From assembly GCA_024336345.1 (NCBI GenBank), contig JANFOG010000008.1:1922001-1986000 (forward strand): 64,000 bases of DNA, given 5' to 3'. The notes beneath the pieces are model-generated. The model was not told the origin of the DNA, did no database searches, and saw only the letters and a program-made list of their open reading frames with translations. This DNA is from Mariannaea sp. PMI_226. Its lineage: Eukaryota > Ascomycota > Sordariomycetes > Hypocreales > Nectriaceae. Below, one piece after another: positions 23,847-36,126 of this stretch. Each line of letters opens with the position of its first letter. Within the stretch, counting starts at the first letter, position 1. A program made the position numbers and the translations under genes.

Positions 23847-24143
23847 ATGCCCTCTGCAATCACCACTGAACCCAGAACGTCTAAGGAGTAAGTCCAGGCT
23901 GTTGTTGTTGCTGCTAGATTGGATTATGCATATATGGAGCTGACTCCTCTTTATCATTCCAGTTCAAACCCCAATTCCGCGGACGACAACGAGAGCATCG
24001 TACCTCACTGCGGCTCCCCAGTGCCAACCACCACCGATGAACACCAGTCCAACACTACGTACGAGAACAACCAAGGGGAAGGAGGATGCAATGCAAATGA
24101 AGACTTCCTCGGCATGGGAGCCCAGTTCCAAAACAAAGCATAG
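23847..24143 (+). CDS. Small Asn/Ser/Glu-rich protein, 73 residues, unknown
   Basis: Exons are 23847-23887 and 23963-24143, with a 75-base GT-AG intron holding a CTGAC branch site 20 bases before the acceptor. The product is 73 residues, hydrophilic and probably disordered, starting MPSAITTEPRTSK and ending GMGAQFQNKA. It has two cysteines and one N-glycosylation-type site but no signal peptide. Support comes from the consensus splice sites, the closed frame and a long CT-rich leader typical of highly expressed fungal genes. I do not recognise the family. It could be a stress or conidiation-induced small protein, which is a guess from composition only. Confidence 0.5.
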
Positions 24144-27100
24144 TCCGGACCAAGTCCGACATCGAAGCCTTCGGGTGTTCCATGTAGGCTTGGTTTCAAC
24201 CATCCCTATAGTTGTCTTTGCCATTTGAGGTGTCCTCATATCTTTGTTTATTTTTTGAACAAGTAGCCAGTTCGTTCATTGGTCATTGGCAACCAGGGAA
24301 CAATATAGCTATGTGTCATTGCCAGATTGCTTCAATCCAAGAATAAAGATAGTCAGGCTAGAGATGTATTGACGTATTACAAATTCAATAATGCCGAAAT
24401 GAACATAATGGACATAAACTAGTATATGAATTTACTATAACCTATCATCGTTCAAACACCCCCAATATTATTCATCACCATCCTCTTTTCCCTCCTTTGT
24501 ATCCAACCAGCTCCAGCACCGTTGAATATTTGAGGCAGACTATTAAGCGGTAAATAGAACAGTGAGATGGAAAATGTTGAGGGGTCCGAACCTAATCCCT
24601 CATGCTGAATTCAGAAAATAGCTATCCGATAGGTCACCTTTTCTACCCAAAAGCGATGTCAAGAACTCAAGGCAGGGAAGCAGAAATGTACAATGGCACC
24701 TAAATGAAAGGAAAGATTACTGCGATCGAATGTGATGGTCAAACAGGGATGCTGTCGCATTCGTGCGTGTACGGTACCTATGTGAGTGCGAGAGTGTGAG
24801 TTTGAGAGGAGAGCGTATGCGCGTTGAGAAGTGGGTGTGGACGTGGTGTATGCGTGTTATGCGTGGCCGAGCTTATAGGTGAAGGCGGTGCCATGTCTCA
24901 CACCGTGCACAAAACACGCTCGTAGTTCATAATAGAGTCTAGAGGCCATTTCAAGCGGGCCACAGTGATTGAATGCGGGAGGTCTCTTATTCTACCCGAC
25001 GTTGATGTCAAAAGCTCAAAGCAGGCAATATATTCCTATGATAAAAAAAAAAGCCAACTTGTGCCACCTGACAATGGCACTCAATCAATAGCAAAGACTG
25101 CGGTCGATTTTTGATTTTTTTTTGAAGCTGCAGCACGGCGTTTTATTCTGACTTGTCTGCCGTCTGTGCTGGGTAAGAAACTCACCATACTTGACTTGAT
25201 GGTTGTCTACTGTACCTATGTAATTAATCATGATATTCATGTCTCCGCATGTTGGCATTATCAAAAATGGGAATGTGGGGTTGATCATAGCTGAGTGACA
25301 CTCATACTTCAATTTTATGCTCGGACAACATGGGACTTTTTACGGGTTCCCTGACAATCCATCACTTTCTCGCGCAGGGCGATCAACAATCAACCTACAA
25401 GCGCCTCCCATGCGGCATCACAAAACATTTCGCAACACATTCTCACAACTTCTTCCTCACATCCAAGGCAAGCCCTGGATTGTAATGAAAAAGAGAAAAG
25501 GAAAAACACGCCTGTCAGACGTCCATCAGCACCCACCCCGAAAACGCGCCCGAAGGCAGACCGTCATCGGGGTCGAGATCATCAAGAGGGAAAACATCTC
25601 TCTATACAGCAAACGCGCGAGGCGAGTGCCGCCATCCTTGCGGACAGAGCGAGAGGACCAAGGTATTCACTCTAGGGTGTCGAGGATATACACTCATCAA
25701 CCAGGGTGGGATCTGTGGCTTCTTTAGGAAACCAAGAGTAGGTCGATTACTATAGAAATGATTCTCCTGAAAATGGGCGTTAGCAAGAATGTTTGGAGGA
25801 GACGATGAAAAAATCGCTGCCAGGTGTTTGTTGGTAGCAGTTAGGGGAGGCTTACTGAAGTATTGTCGACGTGAAGAAGAAAGGAAAAGAAATCCCAAGA
25901 GGTACGAGGGACGACGCGCTTTTATACCAACTGGTGTGGAGCTTGGTCTAGCTTGTCTCACCGCCTAAAATTTTTGAAGGCGGCAGAATTTTCGATGGGT
26001 TACGTAAACTGAGCAAACAGAGCCTCCGTGATTATGGGGCATTGCGCAGTCTAGGCACTGCAAAGGGCCACCAACCACCTGCGACAAGGATTGCTGGCTA
26101 GCGAATGGAGTAAGGAAGAAGGAAAAAAAGAATTTCATGGCTGATGATTGGTACTAACTCCATCCTGAGATGATCAAATATCATAAACGAGATGTGAGTG
26201 TCAAAAGCATGGACATGATTACATGTCAATTAGATACTAGAGCTGTATAGTCCAGCAATTATCACACCGCTTTATGGCACCGAGATGACAATTCCAAGTC
26301 GTTCATGATAACGAACATAGGAATCTGAAATCTGTAGCTCTCAGTGGAATAATCTGTGTATATATGCTCCCTTTCTAGGAAATACCACTCATCCAACCTG
26401 ACTCCCGGCGTTTGTGTTCCCAATTGTCTGGGTGGGTTTGCAGGTCTGCCTCTCTCCGTTGCTATCGTTGCTGTAAGGGGATTATCCTTTGCAATAATTG
26501 CCGGTTTGGATAGTTGATAAGACCTTGTCATCGTTACCTAGTGCCGATGACAAAGTTATCCACTGTTTCCACTCCAAGAGATTATGTGTATCCACTCAAC
26601 ACCTCATCCCCTTTCAAAGAGTTGCGTGGGTCGTGTGATGAAAAATAGGCCTTAGAATTGTTCCTGCAGTAGTCTCCAATCCGAGATGTCGTTCAACTTG
26701 ACGTCACGTCCTTGAACCTATCACAAGAATTTTTCACGTCTATCTAGTTTATTGAGTAGATAATTGCAACATGTCGACTAATGAACACTACAGTTAAAGT
26801 AAAATATGTTGAGGCTTATTAACAGAGATTCTTACGCCTCTTTCAAGTATACACTTCGAATCCACGTTCGGCTCCCATTCCTGCAAAAAAAATATGAGCG
26901 CGGGCTACCCTAGATCTGGATACAAGTCGAATCCTACCCAAAAGTGGGACTCAGTAACTGTCAGCATCCTTGACACCATGCAATTGCTGTGCTGTATTCC
27001 TGTCGGAGCCACATGTAAATTCAAGCCCACAATGTGATCCAAAGTCCTCAATATTACGATTTACCGCGATACTGCCGAGCCTCCCAAAGGCTCCAGATAT

Positions 27101-27351
27101 CCACTTCAACCTCTCTCTGATAGTTGGATGCTCAATCGGCGACCTAGTAATTGTCATTTCTCGTACAGAGTCTCTTGACGTATTCAGTGTTACCAAGGCG
27201 CTAGAAAATCAGCCTCTCAAAGATGCAGACAGTAGTTAGTAGGAAGCTGGGTCAGCCACATTACACTTCCCAGGTACCTCACTAGCTGGGTGGGTTTTCT
27301 CCTCATTTATTCCGCCTAACTCATGAAGCCTCATGTCTCAATAGCCAAGAA
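24144..27351. other. Intergenic spacer with old duplication, no intact gene
   Basis: About 3.2 kb without a supported gene. It contains a diverged direct duplication (24641-24730 and 24990-25107) and TGTG/GCGTG-rich sequence near 24760-24870. Open frames at 25317-25727, 25602-25961, 26262-26531 and 26951-27239 are unrecognised and lack clear start, splice or motif support. Confidence 0.5.
24641..25107. repeat. Diverged non-coding direct repeat pair (349-base offset)
   Basis: Copy A at 24641-24730 and copy B at 24990-25107 share collinear blocks: TTCTACCC, then GATGTCAA..CTCAA.GCAGG, then ACAATGGCAC, then GACTGCG.TCGA. Small insertions differ between copies. They carry no open frame. Confidence 0.6.
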
Positions 27352-27918
27352 ATGGCACCAAATTCAGACATTGCGACCCGGGCTCTCGTTGTCACATTAA
27401 AAAGCCCCCTCGTCGGAAGATCCACCACTGAAATTGCCGAGTTGACCGGCCTTTCGAGACGTACCGTCAACCAGATATATGCCCGAGCTGTTGCGCGCGG
27501 CTTTGATCCTGATGTTCGACCTGTGATAATTCGTAACGAGTACCTTTCTGACGCAGCCCGCTCTGGGCGCCCTCCCAAGCAGAGAGATGAGGAGCCGGTG
27601 GATGGTGTCAATAAGGTGCGCTGTGATCGATTGGGAGGAAACAAGGAACCGTAGTATGTTGTGCTAATGTCGCCTGGGAGCTTAGCAAGGAGGAGATCAA
27701 GATGCTCCCGCTGATGATGTAGCAAGCCCACCAAAACCCCAGGCTCAGGAAGATTGGGCTCGTCAGCAAGAGCAAACCTGGGCTGGCCATGTAGTTGGTG
27801 AATGGGCGCTTGAAGTGGTGCCATCAACCTTGTCACTGGACCCCAAAGGATGGGCTCAATATCGTTTAGCCTGCCAAGGCTTCTGCCGTCATGCTCAATT
27901 AACGCGGAAGCGATCATG
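27352..27918 (+). pseudogene. Tc1/mariner-type transposase relic
   Basis: The first 100 codons are intact: a helix-turn-helix of the paired/homeodomain-like type (residues about 18-45, with GRSTTEIAELTGLSRRTVNQIY), followed by a linker with SGRPPKQ, the usual boundary to the second HTH of fungal Tc1/mariner transposases. The frame then breaks at 27652. The next block is read in another frame at 27660 (CANVAWELSKEEIK), another at 27807-27866 (RLKWCHQPCHWTPKDGLNIV) and then AKASAVML, where an active element would have the catalytic aspartate block. So there are several frameshifts and stops, and the catalytic D is lost. Terminal inverted repeats were not found by eye. The minus-strand frame 27321-27974 is its shadow. 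Confidence 0.75.
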
Positions 27919-28506
27919 AATAGCAAAAGTTTAGCTTGTTGAATAGTTTCTTTGCTGATGTATCTATCAAACATAGCATCGCACGATTAGATTTATGTTC
28001 TAGGATGTTTAGCATGTTATATGGACGAAGTTTACCACTCCTAAGACGCAAAGACTGCATACATACGAAAAAAGAGGTAGCTGAATGACAGATTTTTCTC
28101 GGCAAGTAGGCGAGAATTTTCAAAACTTCTTCACCTCACTGTGCTCAATTCCGTCTGGAGATAGAGCAGGTGAATTATAGAGCAAGTCAATCGGGAAGCT
28201 ATCAGTCTGTTCGAAATCTCGTGATGGTATATATCGCTACCAGAATACGATATTGGTCCCTAAGATGTTTTTCTGTTGCCTGAACAGATACCCGAAGGAC
28301 GCTCTTGGCTCATCCCCACAACCCAGGCTTCGGCAACAAGTTCCTAAATGACATTCACTAATATGGCATTGTTCAAGTATAATGATAAGATATTAAAGAA
28401 GGCATTAAATTAAATTACTTGCTGAAGTAGGACTAGTAAGACAATATCAATCTATGAAAACATCTATAACATGACCAATTCTCATTTTTGTTCATCAAGA
28501 GCCCCC

Positions 28507-29676
28507 TTAAATTTGGTTGGCGACTTGGATAACGCCTGGAGCAGCGAGTGTCTTCGCGACGACCGAATCAGCATCCTTAATGTTATCCCCAGTAGTCAGA
28601 GCAGCATGGCTGAAGCCCTGCATCACATTCTCGGTGAAGGGGAACTTGGCTTGGAGGGTGACAACGTCTCCCTTCCAGTGGACATTCTCGGCCTTGACGC
28701 TGATGGGGAGCTGCTGTCCAGTGGTGTAGGTGATGAAAAGGCCGTCCTTCTTTCCGATGAACTCGCGGGCAGCCTTGGAGTTCTTCAGGTTGGCTTGGAA
28801 GTTCAAGGTCTGATCCGTGGGGTTGATCTTGGCGATGGGGCCGCCGTTGACAGACAGAGGAGGGAAGATGGGGAGATTGATTCTGTTGAGGTTGAAGGGG
28901 CACGAGCCGGGCACGACAAACAACTGAAGAGCAGACCAGGCGAACGCAGGAGGGACGGTGGTCAGGAAGGGAGACTCAGAGGGGACCTGGTTCAAGTAGT
29001 TGCGGTAGTAACCGTTCTGTTCACCCTCCTGTCCGATGACAGACGAGAGAAGGCGGACCAGCGGGAAGCCACCTTCTTTGCCGATGGCAACGTTGGCATT
29101 CTGGAGAGCACCGAGAACAACAGCAGTGAAAGTCTCAGCTAGGGAAATGGCGTCTTGAAGGTTGGTGACGGGGAACTGGTACTTGCAAGCCGAAGGAGCA
29201 AACTTATGGGCCGATTTGAGAGTGGCGAGAGCTCCGATGGCATGCTGCTCTTCTTGCTATTTGACAGAAAAAAGATCAGTATGACTGGCCGATAATGGTT
29301 GGAAGAAAGATAAGGGTTGTGAAACACTTACAGCTAGAATGGTCGACACAATCTTCTGAACACCGGCAAGCTGATTTCCAGAGACTTCGTAGCCTGGCGC
29401 TTTGTTGGTGATGTTGTTGAGCAGAGAGTTGAAATAAGCCGTCTCAAAAAGCTCGTTGAAGGCAATCAGCTGGAAGGATGTAGTCGAAGCGGGGCCGAGA
29501 TTGGTCGGCAGACCTCCGCCCGGCAGCTTTCCGCCGGCCTGGAGAGCAATCTTTTGCTCCTCGGCTTGATTTGGAGTAGGGAAACCGTTGGCCGTGGGGA
29601 TATCGGCTCGTCGAACAACACCGGCGGCGGCCGAGCAGAGAAGGCCAGCCGAGGCGATGATGGTTGAGATGCGCAT
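28507..29676 (-). CDS. Secreted ferritin-like protein, LsdA/late sexual development family
   Basis: Exons are 29332-29676 and 28507-29256 (364 residues), joined by a 75-base intron. A signal peptide covers about residues 1-19 (ISTIIASAGLLCSAAAG), followed by a propeptide-like VVRRAD. The ferritin-like helical core starts around residue 65 (TTSFQLIAFNELFETAYFN) and continues through the splice with QEEQHAIGALATLK and later ETFTAVVLGALQNANVA, the Glu/His pattern of the fungal Ferritin_2 family. A beta-rich C-terminal half follows. Aspergillus LsdA, a relative, is expressed in late sexual development; fission yeast rds1 is a stress-linked relative. Enzymatic activity is unproven. Long plus-strand frames here (28471-29142) are shadows. 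Confidence 0.85.
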
Positions 29677-32562
29677 TTTTGGTCTTTAGAGCGTTTTTGT
29701 GATACTAGCTGTTGGGTGTTTTATGAAAGACTAATTAGAGGGATGTCGAGAGATATTTGGATGTTTTCTTTTATAGCCAGCGAGCTAAGCTGTTGAATTA
29801 CTGAAAAGACGTTTGTTGTACGAATGAGGCTTGCAAATAGAACGTCGCTTGGAATGGAGATCAAATTGAAATAGGAAATGAGCAGAGGGAATGCGGTCCT
29901 AGATATAGAGTCTGGACAATGACGAGAGGTTGGGACCGTTTTTTGAGTTCACCATGAGATTCCCAGCGACAAGTTGCATTGACATTTTGGCATTATGACG
30001 ACATACACGAAGTGATTTGAGATTCCCGTGCAGACTGCAGACGAACCATGCTATTCTCGATGAACAGAGTAAGCACCAAGCAACCCCGCCTCACAAAGGC
30101 TGAGATCTCAAGGTCCCCATGTACGAGTCATCGGGGATTTACGCGGGTGGCTTGAACGGAGGGCAGTAAAATGGTGGATGAAACTAGTTATCCTGCAGGA
30201 CTAGTCCTAGAGAGAGGATCAAGATGCCAGCAGCAGCTGTTGGGGGACAGGAATCTGGAGAGCTTCGTTCCCGTAGAGTGGACCAGATTAGAACCGTAAC
30301 ACAGTCGTCATAGACGGCGCCGGCGAAGCACGCATCCGTCTCGGTGGAAGCGGAGCAACAAGAGCAACAAGCGCACGGCAGAAGCTCAGCCCGCGCGCTA
30401 TGCAAGCCCAGTCCTACAATGGTAATTTGGATTTCGAACCGATTGCAGCCCACAAAAGTCTCACCCATGGCGCAACCAAAGAACGATTTACTATGTACGG
30501 AAGAGGGGAAGATTGAGTTATTCGCCATGAACCTTGCAGCCGGCACGGCCGGTTACTGGGCGTTCCGTGCAGTGGTGGGTGGGCACGGCAACGGGGACCG
30601 ATTATTGGTGTTTCTTCTTCTTCTCTCCATCATCTTTTGTTTCCCATCCAATCCTTTTCTTTGTTGGGATTGATGTTTCCCCTAGGGAAGTTTTATTTTT
30701 GTCTTCCCGCGCCTCCATCCATCCACCCATCCCCCCCCTTTCACCAATCTGCCGAATTTGGTGGCACGCACTTTACTGAAAGAGTTCTCGCAGCGCCCGG
30801 CAGTTGGCCAAATGGGGGAAAGAATATTATTGTAGGGAATGTTATTAGTAGAATTCCCCGGAAACGTCCCATCCGTGAGGCAGTGTCAAATTTTTTTTTT
30901 TGGTTCCCCCAGGAGCGGGCGGCCAGAGGCGACAGATGCAACGTTGAGTAAGCACTATTGCCTTTTAGTAAAAAGCTGGGTTACAAATGCGGTCAATGGC
31001 TTTTGGGGCAGCGTGATTCATTTGCTATTCCTGGGGTTGGATTAAATGAAATGATTTGAAACAGTGAGGCATTCGCATTTTTTTGTTCTAGAACTTTTCC
31101 ACGGAACGAAAAATATGGGTAGACCTACTTGGTAATTGTAGTGTATAAGGAGGCGCTTTCGTTCACGGCACGTTGGTTTCGGGCACTTCGTGTTCTACTG
31201 AAATACAACATACTCAGTCTTTGCTTACCTACATAGAGTATTATGTTTCTGCTTCTATTTATCCCTGATGTCATATAGTAACCTTTTAACTAAGAAGATT
31301 ATATTAATTCTGGATAATATACCAAAAATGCATTACATCTTACTTCAGCATACTAATAGAGTAGCTACTGGGCCCTACCTAATTCCATATATATTTCCTT
31401 CTTATATCTCCCGTTTACCCCCTACTATTTTAATTCCCTACTGTAGATTATGTGAATTATGCACCTGTCACCAAATCGAAGTGAATGATAGTGTCCCTTG
31501 GATAGCCAATATGGTCCTTATCAGGATCCGCCTCATTTACTTGGCAACTATCCACCTTTTGATAGGCATCAAAGCTACGACTGTGGCTTGTGCCAACGAC
31601 CAACGGACTGTTGCAGTGGCTCTCCGCCGTTGCGACTTCCTAATATAGCTATTGGACAGACATGTCTACTAGTCCAATTAGATAGTTGAAAAAACGAGCC
31701 TTTTCACAATCTCTCTCTGAGTCCTACCAACCATGACGTGCTAGGCTTTTTCTTTTTTGCCTACGCCGCCAACTTGCATATTTTGTGCGAAATTCAGTAT
31801 TATGGGTGCGACGATTTCTCAACTGGTTTCCTAGTAACGGTAGCTTTGTCTCTCCTATTAGCAACTCATCGGCGCTGGTTAATTGCGCATGGGACAGGTA
31901 ACAGTAACAATTAGTTCGTTAGAATATACGTTCATTATCCATGGGGCATAACCATTAGTGACAAATAGGGCCGGAGTATAGCACTATGGTGAGTCGTGTG
32001 GCTTAGACATGCACATGTAGATACATCGCTGTGTTTTATCCATTGTGACCCAGATCATCTGCCAAGGCCGATTGCTCAGCATTTCGCGAGTTGCATGGCC
32101 TCCCTTTGCCTAATTATCCGCTACACTAGGCTATTGTATGTAGGCAGACTCTAAACCTGCATTTTCTTCGGTATGAAGCGCCAAGTGGTCTTTCAGCACC
32201 ACCACTAGTAAAGCACAATGTCACTGTTTTACCTTGGCCTCAAGATGAGTACAGGTTTAGTACCATGCATCAGGCAATTTTCTCCATGCTTACAATATGA
32301 TAAGTGATACTAGGGTAGGTTTGGTTTGTGCCTCCGACCCCCCCATTGGTTGACAGTCGTGACAGCATGTCCTATAGCCCGTTGACGCCGCGGAGACGCA
32401 GCCGAGACGCAGCCGAGGCAGATCGTTGGGCTGAGTACATGCAGGGTATGTACTTTCCCCCAGTATCTTCGCACACTTTGTATATTTGTTCAATTTCACT
32501 TTCTAGCTATTAAACTGACATTTTGTGCTATTTTGAACCTCTCTTCACGCAACCAATCCATC
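29677..32562. other. Intergenic spacer, partly AT-rich, no intact gene
   Basis: About 2.9 kb. The part near 30184-30780 is GC-balanced with CT-rich runs; 31200-32300 is AT-rich and looks degraded. Open frames (30184-30546, 30344-30673, 31268-31648) have no recognisable motif. Nothing is confidently coding. Confidence 0.55.
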
Positions 32563-35307
32563 ATGGATGCAGGTGCGAGCATCATCGCCGTAGTCACCAT
32601 TGGTGTGCAATCCGCCAAACTAATTTTCAAAGTTCTGTCAGCAATCAAAGATGGCCCAGAGGTTGTTACTCGAGTTGCTAGGGACGTTCAAAAGCTTGGT
32701 GCGATTTTGAATGTATTGGGGTCAAGCCGCTCAGTCAACCAAGCCAGGTGTAGCGAGCTCCGTCAACACCTTCAGGAATGTGCCAGCGACTTGACCAAAC
32801 ATGAGTTGAAGCTCGGAAAGCTAGTGATTCCGGAAAATGAGCGACACTTAGGAAAGCTGTGGAAGAGAGTGAAAGTCGTAATCAGCGAAAGATATCTCTC
32901 CACCATACATACCTCGATCACGAGCCATACTACTCAATTGAGCCTCTATCTACAAGTCCATCAATTGTAAGGATAACTTATTGATGAGATCTTTTAGAAC
33001 ATTGGCTGATTGGGCAAACAAATAGCGATACTACATTCAAGCTCCAGGAAGAACTTCAAGTACTCACCCAAGCCCTCCATGCCAATCGCTCCACGCATGG
33101 CAAGGAAGAAATCAATACATTTGGAGCCTTAACCTCTATCAATCAATCGTTGTCAAGCATGGAAGGCGTTCTGTGCCAAATGCAAGGCCGTCTGAATCGT
33201 ATGGGCCCAACGGAAATACAGCAATGGCCTGAGCCACATCGCATAATCTCAGGCCAATTCAAGCGATCGGATTCGATGGGAAATGTTGCTGACACCAACT
33301 ACGCTACGGCGAGGTCCCTTGCAAATATGCAGGGGCGTATGTCTGGTCTATGTGCCATGGTTCACAGCGAAACAATATATTTTGCTGAGTCTCAGCGCTG
33401 TCTAAGCGGGAAGAAGGATATGCTGTATGAGCTATCTTACATCGTCAATTGCTTCAAATCTCAAGTTTTCCAGAGGCAGAATATAGGACTCCCATTTCAG
33501 CAGGTTTCTTTTGGTCTACTTGGTTATCTTGGCGAGCGAGATCATCTAGATGTTATTTCGGATCAATTGAGATCGCTAGAGGGTGCTCTCCTTTCAAGCA
33601 GAAAGCTCTCCATCAGTTTTTCCGGTCAAAACAAGAAAAATAGTAGGTCTAGAGATATTTCATCTCCTAATAGAAAATGATATTTTGCTAACATCGGGGA
33701 TCTGGGTGGTGATGATGCCTTCTCAAGCTATCCTAAGAGACTCCGATGTCTATCTCAAGTTTTTTTTACCTCTGATGATGTTCACTTGTCATTTAGGTCC
33801 CGAAAACAACAGAAACCATCAGCTGAACCGACAGATTTGGTGTTATTACCTGAAAATTATATGGAGGAAGATAAAGAGACGTCGACCTGTTATGATCTAT
33901 ATATTACTCCAAAACATGTCGCTCTCACGATGAAATTGACTGTAGAAGAACAGTACAATGGAATCAGTACCATTATCAAGATTCCAACACTTGAAATTAA
34001 TCGGATAGTGCCGTCCGACTCCCCGGTCTTTGAATTAGTTGAGAAGGGAAAAGTCTTGGAACTACAGCAACTCCTCATTAGTGGCCGGGCATCGTTGAGG
34101 GATCATGACAAATATGGTGCCTCACTTCTTCAGGTATGTTGTCTAATCTGATTTCTAAGTTTCCATTTCCTAAACTTTACAGTATGCCAGCCATAATCAC
34201 CAAACGTCGATGTGCCAGTTTCTCATCGCTCACGGAGCGGATATCGACCATTTTGCCCCAATACGTAGTATAATGGTGAGAAGGGGTTGGCCAAATTGGA
34301 GCGGCACTTTCACGTATGTTACCACACTGTAATTGAACTGCAATATTTCTAATTACTCTGGGGTAGAGATGGAGTCTTTTCGCGAGGTAGGGGGAGAGCT
34401 GAAGTTCCGTTAACTTGGGATGATCAGGATTATCAAGAATGCTATGGAGTTTTGCTTGGTGCGGGCGCAGACCCCACTCTTTCATTTGATTGTTGGCCTC
34501 CAATCCTCTGTGCTTTTGCTTTCGGCTGTCTCGTATATATCTCCTTTCTCTTTGCTCTGAGGAGTTCTAACTAACATCACTGCGCAGGGCCCAATGGTTT
34601 CTTTCTTGAACCATATCCATGGATCTATAGACTTGCAATGTTCAATAATCTACGACCAGTTCGAGGTCCAAATATCACCTCTCTTTCTGTACTGCTGTGG
34701 CGGTCGCTTCTCCAAGAGCGGATTCCAACTACTTATCCAACGAGGATTCGATATCAATACGCGATGGGGCAATGGTGAAACCTGCCTTCACCTATGTGTT
34801 TCGGGAAGCAATTTCGGCAATCAAGATTGGAGTGATCAGGTTGAAGCACTCGTCTACTTGGTCCAATGTGGTGCCGATCCTCTTTGGACGGACAACGATG
34901 GCGACTCAGTTTCTGACACTGCATATTCATTTTCTTTCATGGGCGACAGTCGGTCGGGGGATACGTGGGACGTTGTGATTGCAACCCTTGGCCAAAGCGT
35001 CTCAGAGTTCCGCCGGTATACCCCGAGGAAGGCTCGATATACCAAGTACTACACCCCAGAAGATTTCATGAATCTTTGGAAAGGAAAAGAGCACCTTTGT
35101 CCTTACTACTCTGATGATGATCTGCCAGGACTATGCCGGCAGTTTCAATCTGGCTCCTTAGAAGTATGGCCGGCGTTCTATAGTTCCGACTCTGAATGGG
35201 AATCAGACGATGATCTCGACTCCGCATCAGACACAAGTTCGGACTCAGACTCGAAGGCAGGGGGAGTTCCAATTTGTAATGAAGAAGATGATCTAATACT
35301 ACTTTGA
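32563..35307 (+). CDS. STAND-type N-terminal helical domain plus ankyrin-like repeats, no NACHT
   Basis: Six exons by splice motifs and frame: 32563-32966, 33026-33646, 33797-34133, 34183-34313, 34367-34532, 34588-35307; 792 residues. Residues 1-130 match the fungal N-terminal domain of STAND proteins: MDAGASIIAVVTIGVQSAK, then KVLSAIKDGPEVVTRVARDV and a coiled second half. The middle has no P-loop. The C-terminal third has ankyrin-like repeats (FLIAHGADIDHF, GVLLGAGADPTL, LLIQRGFDINTRWGNGETCLHLC, LVQCGADPLWTDNDGDS) and ends in an acidic Ser/Asp tail. The exon 2/3 junction (donor GTCTAG) is weak and that intron is 150 bases, so it could instead be a lesion. Its role may be in heterokaryon or self/non-self signalling by analogy with NLR-like proteins; this is inference. 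Confidence 0.72.
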
Positions 35308-36126
35308 GAAAGTTGGTCGCTTGCTTATAGAAATAATTGGAATTTTGTTTGAAAGAGCCTGATCTATTGTATGATCGAGGGAGTGAGAACAAAGGTATCG
35401 AAAGATTCGTTCTCATATGCTCCACTGCCGAGACCTGCCTGCTGGACCCTCGAGCACTTCTTCGCTATGCTTTTGGTCGTCGCGCTGATATTCGTATATT
35501 CTCCATCTCCAAGTTTTGTTGTTTGCCTCCCTTGAACTTATTCTCGGTACGACAAGCTCATGCTTCCGGATTTGGCGTGTGTGAGGTAAGCTGATGTGAG
35601 CTGGGGCAAATAATGCGATTGCCGGAGAAATCCAAACGATGACTGGCCTTACAATTGGCAACTCTCGGTCGCCTTAGTCTTTTTAGCCAAATACTTGCCT
35701 CCATAATGTTGAACCATTTATCTATCATGTTTTTGTTTTTAGATTTGAAGTCCAAGTATTTCATGATGGAGGATTCAATAAGTTTGAGGCTGGCCGCTTA
35801 CCAATCGCGGCACAACGCATCACTACCAGCAACCCAAGTTAGTAAACTTTACAACACGAACCAACCCAAGAAGTGAAATGAGCGATTAAATTAATTATTA
35901 TGGATTCTTTTATGACATAGAATAGTAATTGGAACAGTAAATCTGAAATTGGTGGTTGAATTGCTTCGGCCGAGGCTCGGAACTCCGTTCGGGGCTATCA
36001 ACTGATGTCACGACGAGAATATCCAGTTTTGTCAGACTCAGACTCACTCTAACTTCCACTATATAATCAATCCCAACTCCCTTTTTCATTTCTTGTTTAA
36101 AAATCAGCTTTCGAATATCTCTGATA
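35308..36126. other. Intergenic spacer with TATA box before methyltransferase gene
   Basis: No gene recognised. Frames at 35337-35594 and 35655-35876 look non-coding. The last 120 bases carry the core promoter of the downstream gene. Confidence 0.55.
36060..36066 (+). promoter_or_regulatory. TATA box
   Basis: A perfect TATATAA ends 60 bases upstream of the methyltransferase ATG, with a pyrimidine-rich stretch (CTCCCTTTTTC) between them that would suit the transcription start. Confidence 0.6.

Noticed and set aside
23533..23943. 136-codon plus-strand frame overlapping the small-protein gene
   Set aside because: It lies in the CT-rich leader and overlaps the better-supported spliced 73-residue model in another frame.
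25317..25961. Two overlapping open frames of 120-136 codons on opposite strands
   Set aside because: Both are very basic or proline/serine-rich, without motif, splice or start support; neither could be preferred.
27321..27974. 217-codon minus-strand open frame
   Set aside because: It runs antisense to the transposase relic and has no recognisable motif.
28471..29142. 223-codon plus-strand open frame
   Set aside because: It is the complement of the LsdA/ferritin-like gene; the minus-strand product has a signal peptide, intron and family motifs.
31268..31648. 126-codon plus-strand open frame in AT-rich DNA
   Set aside because: Composition and lack of any motif suggest chance openness.
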